Shown here one piece after another: positions 51,082 through 59,963 of a DNA stretch of 64,000 nt; position 1 is the first letter of the stretch; the number at the start of each line of letters is the position of its first letter. A model generated the notes under the pieces. The model was not told where the DNA came from. It was given only the letters and a program-made list of their open reading frames with translations, and searched no databases. A program made the translations under genes and the position numbers. The stretch comes from Fen-1254 sp963778945 (GTDB lineage Bacteria; Bacteroidota; Ignavibacteria; UBA10030), in NCBI GenBank assembly GCA_963778945.1, contig CAVZWL010000007.1:62001-126000 (forward strand), in the 5' to 3' direction.

Positions 51082-51588
51082 ATGAATACGAAAACACTTG
51101 TTCTTAAAAATGTTTCTGCTCGTTCACAATCGTTAATGATCGGCATCGTTGCCCTCGGATTTGGAGTAACCTTACCGCACATCTTCCATCTTGCCGGACT
51201 CGGCAGTGTTATGCTTCCGATGTTTTTACCGATTGCATTTATCGGTACTCTTGCAAGCTTGCCCGTTATTTTAATTGTTGCCGGAACAACACCCCTGCTT
51301 TCATTCGCCTTGTTCGGCGCTCCCGCATGGGCGACTGCATGCATCATGATCGTTCAACTTTCTCTTGTCGGCGTAATGACATGGTTTCTTCGTCAAAGGT
51401 CCCTGAATCCTTATGCAGTAATACCGGCAGCATTATTGTGTGAGCGGATTTTTTCTTTGCTTGCAGCAGCGTTGCTTCCCGGAATTGGATTGAGGTCTTC
51501 GGCAATTTTTGCTTCTTATCCGGGAATTCTTTTCCTATCGGTTTTCAGTATCCTCTTTATTAAAACCGTTCGTCACGAACGGCATTGA
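51082..51588 (+). CDS. membrane protein resembling an ECF transporter S component
   Basis: 168 residues with five or six hydrophobic segments. The stretch TLPHIFHLAGLGSVMLPMFLPI resembles the HLxGLxGxxxLPMHxPV wording of several ECF substrate-binding subunits. It lacks the NikM/CbiM N-terminal MHIPEG motif. No A or T subunit is present here. With the TonB receptor it could form an outer-then-inner membrane uptake route. Substrate unknown. Confidence 0.55.
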   Translation: MNTKTLVLKNVSARSQSLMIGIVALGFGVTLPHIFHLAGLGSVMLPMFLPIAFIGTLASLPVILIVAGTTPLLSFALFGAPAWATACIMIVQLSLVGVMTWFLRQRSLNPYAVIPAALLCERIFSLLAAALLPGIGLRSSAIFASYPGILFLSVFSILFIKTVRHERH

Positions 51589-51625
51589 AAATGCAAGTCT
51601 CATAAAAAGTTGTTTTTTATATCGT

Positions 51626-51658
51626 ATCCCCGCAGTGAACATTGCGGGGATTTTTTTT
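51626..51658. terminator. rho-independent terminator between ECF-S-like gene and nikR
   Basis: ATCCCCGCA pairs with TGCGGGGAT around an eight-base loop, followed by eight T on the plus strand. Confidence 0.92.
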
Positions 51659-51738
51659 GTGTTGATTTCCGGCATTAAGGAAGCAAAACGCACAAGGCGG
51701 ATTAGACAGGCATTTATATGGTTCAAAATATATTGCTG

Positions 51739-52245
51739 CTATCGGCGGCTGGCGGGTTTCCCCTCGTATTCGTGTGCATGTGTATGGCCATGCGGTTTAT
51801 CGCCGGTGTGCGAATGCGTATGGGGATGCGGCGAAGCGGTGAGGGTTAATTTGCCGTGCTCGACCCCTTTAAAACTGAGAATTTTTTCTGCGAGAGCAGT
51901 CAAGGATTCCGCTTTTCCCTTCAGAAGGACGACTTCCAGACAATGATCGTGATCCACATGAACGTGCGATGTCGAGATAATATTCTCAAAATATTGATGC
52001 TGCAGGTTGGAGAGCGTCTTTTCCAGTTCGCGCTTGTGATGATCGAATATATACACAAGTGCGCCGTAGACGAGCCCGCGCGGAGACTGAACGCTTTCCT
52101 GTACGAGCTTTTCCCGGACGATGTCGCGGATCGCTTCCGACCGGTTGGTATATCCTTTCCGGCCGATGAGATGATCGAATTCATGGAGGAGAGATTCCTC
52201 CATGGAAATTCCAAAGCGAATGAGTTTATCCATGTTATCCTTCAT
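51739..52245 (-). CDS. nikR: NikR-family nickel-responsive regulator with His-rich tail
   Basis: Ribbon-helix-helix N-terminus (KLIRFGISMEESLLHEFDHLIGRKGYTNRSEAIRDIVREKL) and an ACT-like metal domain. The high-affinity nickel ligands match: His in DHHKREL, the two His in SHVHVDH and the Cys in DHCLEVV. After the normal C-terminus comes a histidine-rich extension (HPHTHSHTGDKPHGHTHAHE) not typical of NikR, perhaps for metal buffering. It is convergent to the TonB/ECF-S pair, which is its likely regulon. Confidence 0.9.
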   Translation of the reverse strand: MKDNMDKLIRFGISMEESLLHEFDHLIGRKGYTNRSEAIRDIVREKLVQESVQSPRGLVYGALVYIFDHHKRELEKTLSNLQHQYFENIISTSHVHVDHDHCLEVVLLKGKAESLTALAEKILSFKGVEHGKLTLTASPHPHTHSHTGDKPHGHTHAHEYEGKPASRR

Positions 52246-52430
52246 TATTTTTCAAGGTACCATTTTCTGTCGGTTCTTGCAACTGAAACGCGCCAAAGCA
52301 GCTTTATTTTTATCTCAAGAGTATAACGAGATCACAAAAGAGTTGTTCCTGCAGTCTTCTTCGGTTTTGAATGCCTGCAACTTGTAACTTTTTTAAAAAA
52401 TCGGCGTAAAGAACAATTGAGGAGGGAGGC

Positions 52431-53604
52431 ATGGAACCGATTACCTATACATTGAAACCGGAAAGCTCGAAAATCTGAATCGTATTATCCATGCATTTCC
52501 CGTTTTACAAATCAAGTCCTTGCGCATGCACGCACCTTTATCGTTCCGATTGCACTGGAATTTAGAGAGTATATTGTCCGATACGAACTGGAAGAACCTC
52601 GTACAATCGAAGAATATATATTCGAACTTCTGGATTTAGGAGTCCTCTGGCGCGTCTATGGAGGAGGAGTACTGGCAACGGAAATCGCACCGTACCGTCT
52701 GCTTTCATTCCTTTCAGAATTCCGAAAATTTCATCCTCGCTGGAAACCGACTGTCGATGTTTTGCGTGCGGCCTTGATGGGCGCATTTTTAAAAACGTAC
52801 AGTCAAACTTCAATCGGAAAAAAATATCCGGCATTCCGCGACCTGTCCCGGCTTATCCTGTGGCTTGAAGCGACGGGAGATTTTCGCGAAGATGCTTTGC
52901 GTTTTATCCGCTGGCATGCATTTCTTCTTTCCCAGCCGGCTCGTAATACGGAAGAATATCTGAGGGATGCCGTGGATTTTGCTCAGTGGTTTGACCGTGC
53001 GAGCGCAGCGATGCTGGGGGAGTTTACGCCCAATGTCGAAAAATTTGTAAACCGGGAAACACAAAAGTACCGCTGGCGGGAGGACAGAATCGCCTGCACC
53101 CGAACGCGTGTGGAATATCATCTGAATATGGTAGGCGCTGAGATTATGAACCGGGCTTTTCGCGCTTCTTTTCTGCCGACAGATCGCAAAACGGTTCTTG
53201 TTCCCGGCTGTATGCGTTCGCGCCCGGAAAAAGAGTGTCAGGCAATGCGCGTTTCGGAAGGCCTTCGCTGCAAAGGATGCGACAGCGCATGCCATGTAAA
53301 CCGTTTGCGTGCGATGGGGGAAAAGAATAATTTCGACGTGTTCATTCTTCCTCATGCATCCGATCTTTCGCGCTGGATGTCAAAACCCGGGAATCCTTCT
53401 CAAGGCGTTGTCGGGGTCGCCTGTTTGACGACCTTGATCGGCGGTGGATGGGAATTGAAACGGCATGGCGTTCCGGCGCAATGCGTCCTTCTCAATTACT
53501 GCGGCTGCAAAAAGCATTGGGATCCAAAGGGAATTCCGACAGAACTCGATATGCCGGAGATGAAACGTATTTTTAATATTCTTCCTCAGGCAGGAAATTT
53601 TTAA
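52431..53604 (+). CDS. DUF116 family protein, frameshifted near the start
   Basis: Strong GGAGGGAGG precedes the ATG at 52431 (MEPITYTLKPESSK). One extra a in aaaa at 52470-52473 must be removed to continue SESYYPCISRFTNQVLAHARTF. The C-terminal half is cysteine-rich (VPGCMRSRPEKECQAMRVSEGLRCKGCDSACHVNRLR, then VACLTTLIGGG and NYCGCKKHW), suggesting metal or Fe-S binding. The biochemical role of DUF116 is unknown. Its last four bases overlap the convergent epimerase-like gene. Confidence 0.75.
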
Positions 53605-54644
53605 AAGAAGACTTTGAAAAACCGCAATATTCCCTGCTTCCAGGGAACGCGATGTGATATTCCGCTTCGACGATCGAAACTTTCAAGATTGGAACAGTAC
53701 CAGCGATAATTGCGAAGAAGAGCGTCCTTATTGGAATAGAGAGGTTTAAAACCGAGCACGCGCTCGGCTTTTTCTATCGATACAAAAGAATCTTTCGAAG
53801 CCGTTTCGTACACCCATTTATACAGTGGAGACAGTTTGAGCATCTCCAGGAATCGCAGTGTCCAGATCATCGGCCATGCAGGAAACGTGCTGATTTTTTT
53901 CCCGAAGCCCGCGAAGTCCAGCACCGCCTGATAGTCTTCCTTCATGGTCGTAAATTCCTTTGCGCCGATATTAAATGTGTCGCCGGCAATCCCTGCGTCT
54001 GCTGTCATTGTCAAGAAGATAGCTTCACAAAGGTCCTCCACATCGAGCAGTTGGTATCGATTTTTTCCGCTGCCGATCATGGGGAACCCTTTCCCGTCCT
54101 TCGCCCAATCGTAGAAAAGAGCGAAGACTCCCAGGCGTTCGGGACCGATGAAAGATTTCGGGCGCAGAATGGGAATGCACATTCCTTTTTTGCGGAATTC
54201 AAGGCAGACCTGTTCCGCCAGGATTTTTGCTTTGCCGTAGGGCCCGACGCCGTCGAGCCTATCGTTTTCCAGCAGCGGATGATGATCCGGAATGCCGTAG
54301 ACAGCTGTGGATGATACATGAATAAAACGCCGAACGCCTGAAGTATACGACGCTTCGAGCAAATTCTTTGTTCCTTCGATATCGGTGGTATAGATATCTT
54401 CTTTTTTATAGAGCGGCAATGCAGCGGCGGTATGAACGACAGCATCGACATCCTGCACGCTTTGCCGGACGATCTGGATGTCGCGGATATCGCCTTTGAT
54501 AAAAGTAATTTTATTTTTTTCAGGGTAATCGAAATCTGCAATATCCAGCACGGCAATATTCTCAAATCCCTTTTGAAGGAGATGCCTGACCAGGTTAATC
54601 CCTAAAAATCCGGATCCGCCGGTGATAAGTATTTTCATGCGCAA
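53601..54644 (-). CDS. NAD-dependent epimerase/dehydratase (extended SDR)
   Basis: Rossmann motif ILITGGSGFLGINLVRHL, then FIKGDIRD, HTAAALPLY, the catalytic VSSTAVYG and an active-site Tyr-Lys in VGPYGKAKILAE (YxxxK), and LRPKSFIGPERLG. 347 residues, full length. It probably acts on a nucleotide sugar or sterol-like substrate; which one cannot be told. A downstream ATG at 54638 is an alternative start. Confidence 0.85.
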   Translation of the reverse strand: MRMKILITGGSGFLGINLVRHLLQKGFENIAVLDIADFDYPEKNKITFIKGDIRDIQIVRQSVQDVDAVVHTAAALPLYKKEDIYTTDIEGTKNLLEASYTSGVRRFIHVSSTAVYGIPDHHPLLENDRLDGVGPYGKAKILAEQVCLEFRKKGMCIPILRPKSFIGPERLGVFALFYDWAKDGKGFPMIGSGKNRYQLLDVEDLCEAIFLTMTADAGIAGDTFNIGAKEFTTMKEDYQAVLDFAGFGKKISTFPAWPMIWTLRFLEMLKLSPLYKWVYETASKDSFVSIEKAERVLGFKPLYSNKDALLRNYRWYCSNLESFDRRSGISHRVPWKQGILRFFKVFF

Positions 54645-54719
54645 TCCATATCCATTCTCATATTAAAAGGGGTTCCTCCTGGAAGTAAAGATAGTCTTAT
54701 AAGAGAAGGGAAACAATAA

Positions 54720-54746
54720 AAAAGCCGAAGCTGGGCTCCGGCTTTT
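54720..54746 (-). terminator. terminator downstream of the peroxiredoxin gene
   Basis: AAAAGCCG and CGGCTTTT pair with an inner AGC/GCT stem. On the minus strand the T-rich side follows the stem, fitting the end of ahpC. Confidence 0.75.
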
Positions 54747-54773
54747 GAGGAAGAAGAACGGTAAGGTCAAAAC

Positions 54774-55337
54774 TTAAATTTTGCCGACCAATTCCAGTCC
54801 CGGTTTCAGAGTTTTTGCACCCGGCTTCCAATTCATCGGGCATACTTCGCCGCTGTGTTCTGCGACGAATTTTGCAGCTTGAAGTTTGCGCAGTAATTCT
54901 TCCACGCTCCGTCCGATATTGTTGTCATGAAATTCATATGCTTTGAGAATTCCATTCGGGTCAATAAGGAATGTAGCACGCAGAGAAAGTCCTTCGTTCT
55001 CAATCAGCGTATCGTAGGCCGAACAAACGCGGCGCGCAGGATCTGCGAGCATAGGGTATTGAATCTTTTTAATTGTTTCCGATTGATCGTGCCATGCCTT
55101 ATGAACAAAGACCGTATCGATGCTCACCGAGATAATTTCTGCCCCTTCTTTGACAAATTCGGCATAATGGCCGGCAAGTTCGCCCAATTCGGTAGGGCAG
55201 ATAAATGTAAAATCGGCAGGGTAAAAAAACAAAACAATCCATTTTCCCTTATAATCATTGAGTGAAATTTTTTTAATAGTGCCGTTTAAATACGATTCCT
55301 CCGAAAATTGCGGGGCCGGGGTATTGATTTTTATCAT
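54774..55337 (-). CDS. ahpC: typical 2-Cys peroxiredoxin (AhpC/Prx1 type)
   Basis: 187 residues. The peroxidatic cysteine is in FYPADFTFICPTE, the resolving cysteine in GEVCPMNWKPG, and the catalytic arginine in LRATFLIDP. It reduces hydrogen peroxide and alkyl hydroperoxides in the cytoplasm; no AhpF is adjacent, so thioredoxin is a likely reductant. Monocistronic. Confidence 0.93.
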   Translation of the reverse strand: MIKINTPAPQFSEESYLNGTIKKISLNDYKGKWIVLFFYPADFTFICPTELGELAGHYAEFVKEGAEIISVSIDTVFVHKAWHDQSETIKKIQYPMLADPARRVCSAYDTLIENEGLSLRATFLIDPNGILKAYEFHDNNIGRSVEELLRKLQAAKFVAEHSGEVCPMNWKPGAKTLKPGLELVGKI

Positions 55338-55508
55338 TTTATTCCTCTCTTTTGTCTACTCTTTAATCAATTGAAGTATTATTTTTAGTAACACATCAAG
55401 CAGAGCAGAGAGTTCCAATCGATAAAAAAAACCGTGTGATGCCAAGCACTGCAGAAGGACGGAGTATTCTGTATGCTTAAGCAGTCTCATTTTTTAAGGT
55501 GAATCGAT

Positions 55509-55733
55509 ATGAACGAACAAATTCAATTACCGGCTGCTTTCCGCGTGCAGACAAAAACCTCGCAGGAAATGCAAAAAGGTGCGGCAGAAAACATGCCCGA
55601 ATCGACAAACACAAATGAGAAGAAAGAGATTCTCCAAAGAATCATTTCCAACGTCAAGAACCCGTTTACACTTGCCTTGACGACATGGGTAGTCATTGCC
55701 GTTTTATTTCTTATTGATATTCTCTATAAGTAG
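55509..55733 (+). CDS. small single-pass membrane protein
   Basis: 74 residues: a hydrophilic N-terminus rich in Gln, Glu and Lys, and a C-terminal membrane helix (FTLALTTWVVIAVLFLIDILY). AAGGTG precedes the ATG. No family recognised; tail-anchored topology is suggested. Confidence 0.55.
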   Translation: MNEQIQLPAAFRVQTKTSQEMQKGAAENMPESTNTNEKKEILQRIISNVKNPFTLALTTWVVIAVLFLIDILYK

Positions 55734-55866
55734 GACTATCAAAAAATCCTTTAAATCCGCTCTGCCGGCGCTGCAGATGTTTTTCCCTGCACTGGGATGC
55801 TGGAGGGGAAAAGACCGCGGATCCTTTATGTGACGATTCTTTCATCATCTTCCTTTACTTTCCATC

Positions 55867-56517
55867 ATGATTATTTTGGCTCTCAGCGACATCCATTCTT
55901 CATTTTCAATGGCCGAGTCGATTCTTCAGCGCGAAAGCGCTGCCGGCTGCATCGTAATCTGCGGTGACTTCACGACTCGGGGAACCGCGGCAGAGGCAGC
56001 GAACCTGCTTTCGCTCTTCCGAAAAATGGGCGTTCCGATTTTTGCGGTTGCAGGAAATATGGATTCAGCTGATATCGATTCATATTTAGCCGGCGCCGGA
56101 TCCGGTATCAATGGAACAGGCAAAATTTTTGAGGATGTCGGTTTCTTCGGCGTTTCCGCATCACCTACGACGTTTCTTCGGACACCGTATGAAATTACGG
56201 AAGAAGCTATACTTGCCAGGGCAGAGTCTGGATGGAACGATGTGCAGAGTGCACGCTGGAAAGTGCTTGTGACGCATACGCCGCCGTTTCAGACAAAACT
56301 CGATATGATTTTAACGGGAAAGCACGCCGGAAGCAGATCAATTCGAAGCTTTATAGAACGCAGCCAGCCGGATCTTGTCGTCTGCGGGCATATTCATGAA
56401 GCGCGCGGCGTCGATACTATTGGAAAAACTCAGATTGTGAATTGCGGCGCAGCGGCTCGCGGCATGTATGCCCGTATTTTTTTTGCGGAGAATGTTATGG
56501 CGGAGCTTTGCGGATGA
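55867..56517 (+). CDS. metallophosphoesterase (calcineurin-like)
   Basis: 216 residues with the metal-site motifs in order: SDIHSS, GDFTTRG, GNMD (a GNHD variant), VTHTPP and GHIHEARG. Related archaeal and bacterial proteins are phosphodiesterases of unclear substrate. It overlaps the next HAD gene by ATGA, implying translational coupling. Confidence 0.87.
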   Translation: MIILALSDIHSSFSMAESILQRESAAGCIVICGDFTTRGTAAEAANLLSLFRKMGVPIFAVAGNMDSADIDSYLAGAGSGINGTGKIFEDVGFFGVSASPTTFLRTPYEITEEAILARAESGWNDVQSARWKVLVTHTPPFQTKLDMILTGKHAGSRSIRSFIERSQPDLVVCGHIHEARGVDTIGKTQIVNCGAAARGMYARIFFAENVMAELCG

Positions 56518-57203
56518 GTATGCAGCGAATTGTCCTTTTTGATCTTGGCAACGTTTTGGTTCGCATCCATATCCGCAGTTTCTGGAAAACCCTGGGTTTG
56601 GGATATCCTCAGAGTGTGCGCGCGCATAAGGATGAGATCATTCCTTTTACACGAGATTTCGAATCCGGTGATCGAACAAAAGATGCTTTTCTGCTCGATC
56701 TTGAGCGGCTATTCCATGAGCGGTATACGCGGGATGAACTTGAAACGGCATTCAATTCCATCCTTCTCCATCCGATCAGAGGAATGGACGATCTCGTACG
56801 GCGCGTATCTTCAGTCTGCCTGACCGGATTGGTCAGCAACACCAACGAGCTTCATTATGATTCGACGCTCGCCCGTTGGAATATCGTCCAGCTTCTTCCC
56901 CGTCATTATCTTTCCTTTAAGCTCCATGCGATGAAACCGGATGCTGCCTACTACCGTGCGGTTCTGCAGGATTTACAGTGCAGACCGGAGCAGATTCTCT
57001 TTATCGACGATCTTGAGAAAAATGTAAAAGGGGCAATACGTGCCGGCATGCAGGGATTGCAGTTTAAAAGCGTACAGTACTCTGGAAAAAGAACTGAAAG
57101 ATTTACGAATTCTTTAATCCTGTCGAGTCTCTATCCCTCGGCGGATATCCACGATTTACCGATTCAGCCCAAACCATATCTGACAAATACCAAAACCGGC
57201 TAA
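56514..57203 (+). CDS. HAD-superfamily hydrolase
   Basis: About 229 residues starting MSMQRIVLFDLGNVLVR, where FDLGN is motif I (nucleophile Asp but Gly-Asn in place of the general-acid DxD). VSNTNELH is motif II, KPDAAYY motif III, and LFIDDLEKNVKGA motif IV. It is closest to the HAD-IA3/YihX group. It is coupled to the phosphoesterase, and its last 48 bases overlap the convergent LysE-like gene. Confidence 0.83.
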   Translation: MSMQRIVLFDLGNVLVRIHIRSFWKTLGLGYPQSVRAHKDEIIPFTRDFESGDRTKDAFLLDLERLFHERYTRDELETAFNSILLHPIRGMDDLVRRVSSVCLTGLVSNTNELHYDSTLARWNIVQLLPRHYLSFKLHAMKPDAAYYRAVLQDLQCRPEQILFIDDLEKNVKGAIRAGMQGLQFKSVQYSGKRTERFTNSLILSSLYPSADIHDLPIQPKPYLTNTKTG

Positions 57204-57764
57204 AGCGAGAACGGAAACACCTGCCGCAGCCCTCATGACGCGATGTCCGAAATTTCTTGCCGAAGCAAAAAGAAGGACAATGCCTCCTGAACACAAAATC
57301 AAGGTGCAATAAAATCCTCCGATGAGAGCGATTCCGTTAAAGGGGTCTTCGTTCCATCCTGTAAGGAATAACGGTCCCATAACGAGACTCCAGCCCAGGT
57401 ACGGATTGGGGTTGAGAAGGTTGACACCTATAGCATTCATTAATGTCTTTCTTTGAGAGGGGGACGGCAGAGAGCCGGATTCTTTAAGGTTTTTCCAATT
57501 TTTCCATGCTCCAAAAGCAAGAAACAAAAGAAATATTCCGCCTGTACACTGTAGAATTTGAAGAAACAATGAGGAGGTTGTCCGCAAAGCAAAAAGAACA
57601 ACCGCGATAATCGGTATATCGCTGAAAACGGGAGCCAGAACAGAGGGCAGCGTTTTGCGCCAGCCGTGAAGCAGCGCATGCGTCATATAATATGTCTGCA
57701 GCGGACCCGGCTGGATGCCTGCCGCAAATGCAAAAATGATCCCTGAAATGAAGTAACGGTTCAC
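57156..57764 (-). CDS. LysE/RhtB-family exporter-like membrane protein
   Basis: 202 residues, six hydrophobic segments. The N-terminal FAAGIQPGPLQTYYMTHALLHGWRKTLPSVLAPVFSDIP carries the family PGP and G-R-K motifs, and NLLNPNPYLGW the later NPK-like block. Family members export amino acids or their analogues. It overlaps the end of the HAD gene tail to tail. Confidence 0.82.
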   Translation of the reverse strand: MNRYFISGIIFAFAAGIQPGPLQTYYMTHALLHGWRKTLPSVLAPVFSDIPIIAVVLFALRTTSSLFLQILQCTGGIFLLFLAFGAWKNWKNLKESGSLPSPSQRKTLMNAIGVNLLNPNPYLGWSLVMGPLFLTGWNEDPFNGIALIGGFYCTLILCSGGIVLLFASARNFGHRVMRAAAGVSVLALAGFGICQIWFGLNR

Positions 57765-57807
57765 TGAAAGTACTTTCTAAGGGAATAAGCGATCTGTATC
57801 CTTAAGT

Positions 57808-57832
57808 TTGTCAAGACTTGGAGTCTTGACAA
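57808..57832. other. perfect hairpin at the end of the dipeptide epimerase gene
   Basis: TTGTCAAGAC, loop ttgga, GTCTTGACAA: ten perfect pairs just beyond the epimerase stop. There is no clear T-run on the minus strand, so it may be a weak terminator or mRNA 3' stabiliser. Confidence 0.5.
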
Positions 57833-57838
57833 GGTTCT

Positions 57839-58972
57839 TTATAATTTCACGATGCCAATCCCCGGCCGATCGGTTAAAGTTATTTTTCCGTCGATCACTT
57901 TTGTTCCGTCAAAGACATCGTTCTTGATCAGTAGCGCTCCGTCCAGATCTGCCCAATCGACCATAGGCGAAAGATGCGAGGCGGCGGAGATGGCGCATGA
58001 AGTTTCCGTCATGCATCCGATCATTACTTTCATGCCGAGCGATCGGGCGAGCGTCAGCATCTTATGTGCTTCCCGCATTCCTGTGCATTTCATGAGCTTG
58101 ATATTGATGCCGTGATACACGCCGAGTGCTCTTTTAATATCGGCCAATCGCTGAACGCCTTCATCTCCAATCACGGGAATCGGTGAACGTTCGGTGAGCC
58201 ATGCGAGATCGTCGATTTGCTCTTTCGGCAGCGGCTGTTCGATCATCACGACGCCGCGGTCTTTCAGCCAGTGAATCATTTCAAGCGCCAGATTTTTATC
58301 CTTCCATCCCTGGTTCACATCGGTTGTGATCGGCGTATCGGTCACTGACCGGATTGTTTCAATCATTTCTCTGTCGTTGTCGCGTCCGAGTTTTACTTTG
58401 AGGACTTTATATTCTTTCGCTTCCCGCGTTTTTTGGCGGACAACTTCCGGCGTATCGATGCCGATGGTGAAAGAAGTATAAGGCGTCTTCTCTTTGCTGA
58501 ATCCCCAGATATTATACCACGGCTGGCCGAGGATTTTTCCAACGAGATCGTGGAGTGCAATGTCGACGGATGCTTTTGCAGCCGGATTGCCCGGTGCAAT
58601 TGCATCGATATCGCTCAGAATCATCTCCAGCTGAAACGGATTATCGTATTTGCTTAAATCGACCTTTCCAAGAAAATTCTGAACGCTCGCATGAGACTCG
58701 CCGAGATAGGGAGGCATCGACGCTTCGCCGTAACCGGTTATTCCGCCGCATGTAATTTCTGTTAAGACGACCGGAGTAGTTGAACGCGACGATACGGCAA
58801 CGGTAAAGAGGTGCTTCAATTCCAGCGTGTATGGACGGAATGATAATTTCATTTTTCCTCCGGAAAAGGCCCCGGGTGCGGCGGCTGCAAGCGCCGCATA
58901 CGGATCGGCCAATGCGAGGGCGCCCGCTGCCGCTGCGGATGCTTTTAAAAAGTCTCTGCGATGGAATTTCAT
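57839..58972 (-). CDS. Tat-exported dipeptide epimerase (enolase superfamily)
   Basis: 377 residues. The first 35 are a twin-arginine signal (HRRDFLKASAAAAGALALA). The enzyme part fits L-Ala-D/L-Glu epimerases: KVKLG (acid/base Lys), metal ligands in TDVNQGW, IEQPL and GDEGV, the second Lys in INIKLMKCTGM, and DLDGALL. Classical homologues are cytoplasmic and recycle murein peptides; export of this one suggests periplasmic dipeptide processing. Other dipeptide specificities exist in the family. Confidence 0.87.
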   Translation of the reverse strand: MKFHRRDFLKASAAAAGALALADPYAALAAAAPGAFSGGKMKLSFRPYTLELKHLFTVAVSSRSTTPVVLTEITCGGITGYGEASMPPYLGESHASVQNFLGKVDLSKYDNPFQLEMILSDIDAIAPGNPAAKASVDIALHDLVGKILGQPWYNIWGFSKEKTPYTSFTIGIDTPEVVRQKTREAKEYKVLKVKLGRDNDREMIETIRSVTDTPITTDVNQGWKDKNLALEMIHWLKDRGVVMIEQPLPKEQIDDLAWLTERSPIPVIGDEGVQRLADIKRALGVYHGINIKLMKCTGMREAHKMLTLARSLGMKVMIGCMTETSCAISAASHLSPMVDWADLDGALLIKNDVFDGTKVIDGKITLTDRPGIGIVKL

Positions 58973-59075
58973 CGTTTTCCTTTCATCGAATCTCTCTCAA
59001 GCTATGCAAACGGAAGGAATAATTCAATTCTTCTTTGTATTTTAAAGCGGGACGATTGACAAGGAAAGGACGGCC

Positions 59076-59963
59076 ATGAGGGAACATATAGGAATGATCG
59101 GACTAGGGTTGATGGGATCGGCAATGGCGGAGCGGCTTCTGAAGGCCGGCTTTTCGGTTTCTGTTTATAACCGGACGAAAAAAAAAGCTGATCCTTTGCT
59201 CGTTCAAGGGGCGCATTGGTGCGAATCGGCGGCTGCAGCAGCAGCAAGCACCGATGTGGTTTTTTCGATGCTCTCGACTCCTGAAGTATTGACCTCGGTC
59301 GCTCTCGGTACAGACGGCATTCTCTCAGGTTTGCCGAAGAACGGCATTCATATCGACTGCAGTACAGTTTCGCCTGATGCGACGGGCTTCCTGGAAAAGG
59401 AATATATAAAGCACGGATGCAGATTTTTGCATGCACCGGTTCTGGGGAGCACGGCACAGGTTGCCGACGGTTCGCTGCTCTTCTTTGCCGGAGGAGACGA
59501 AGCAGCGTTTCATCTCGTTGAAAATATTCTTCAGACGCTGGGGAAGAAAATCTGGTATTTTCCTTCCCTCGAACAGGCAACCACGATGAAGCTGATTTGT
59601 AATTCTATGATAGCCGGATTGATCGCCTCGCTCGTACAGGCTCTTGTTCTGGGGAAAAAGGCCGGCATCGATCCGCGGACATTTTTGGAAGTCATGTCTT
59701 TCTCGCAATTAAATGCGCCCACGCTCCAATTAAAAGGAGCTGCAATTATCGAACGCAATTTTTCTCCGCGATTTTTTGTCGAACATCTTTTAAAAGACAT
59801 CACGTTGTGCGTCGAAACGGCCGCATCGCTGGGTGTCCCGGTTCCGGTTATCGAAGAAATCCGGAAACTTTTTATCGAAGCAAAAAATTCCGGGTGGGGG
59901 AAAGAAGATTATTCTGCTGTCGTTAAGGTCATTGAACAAAAAGCCGGTATCGAGGTCAGGTAA
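59076..59963 (+). CDS. beta-hydroxyacid dehydrogenase (HIBADH/GLYR family)
   Basis: 295 residues. GMIGLGLMGSAMAERLLKAGFSVSVYNRT is the NAD(P) Rossmann motif, IDCSTVSPDATG the substrate-binding block, and MKLICNSMIAG holds the catalytic lysine. The Asn-Arg-Thr after beta-2 favours NADPH, as in glyoxylate or succinic-semialdehyde reductases. Specific substrate unknown. It ends within the start codon of the next gene. Confidence 0.87.
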   Translation: MREHIGMIGLGLMGSAMAERLLKAGFSVSVYNRTKKKADPLLVQGAHWCESAAAAAASTDVVFSMLSTPEVLTSVALGTDGILSGLPKNGIHIDCSTVSPDATGFLEKEYIKHGCRFLHAPVLGSTAQVADGSLLFFAGGDEAAFHLVENILQTLGKKIWYFPSLEQATTMKLICNSMIAGLIASLVQALVLGKKAGIDPRTFLEVMSFSQLNAPTLQLKGAAIIERNFSPRFFVEHLLKDITLCVETAASLGVPVPVIEEIRKLFIEAKNSGWGKEDYSAVVKVIEQKAGIEVR

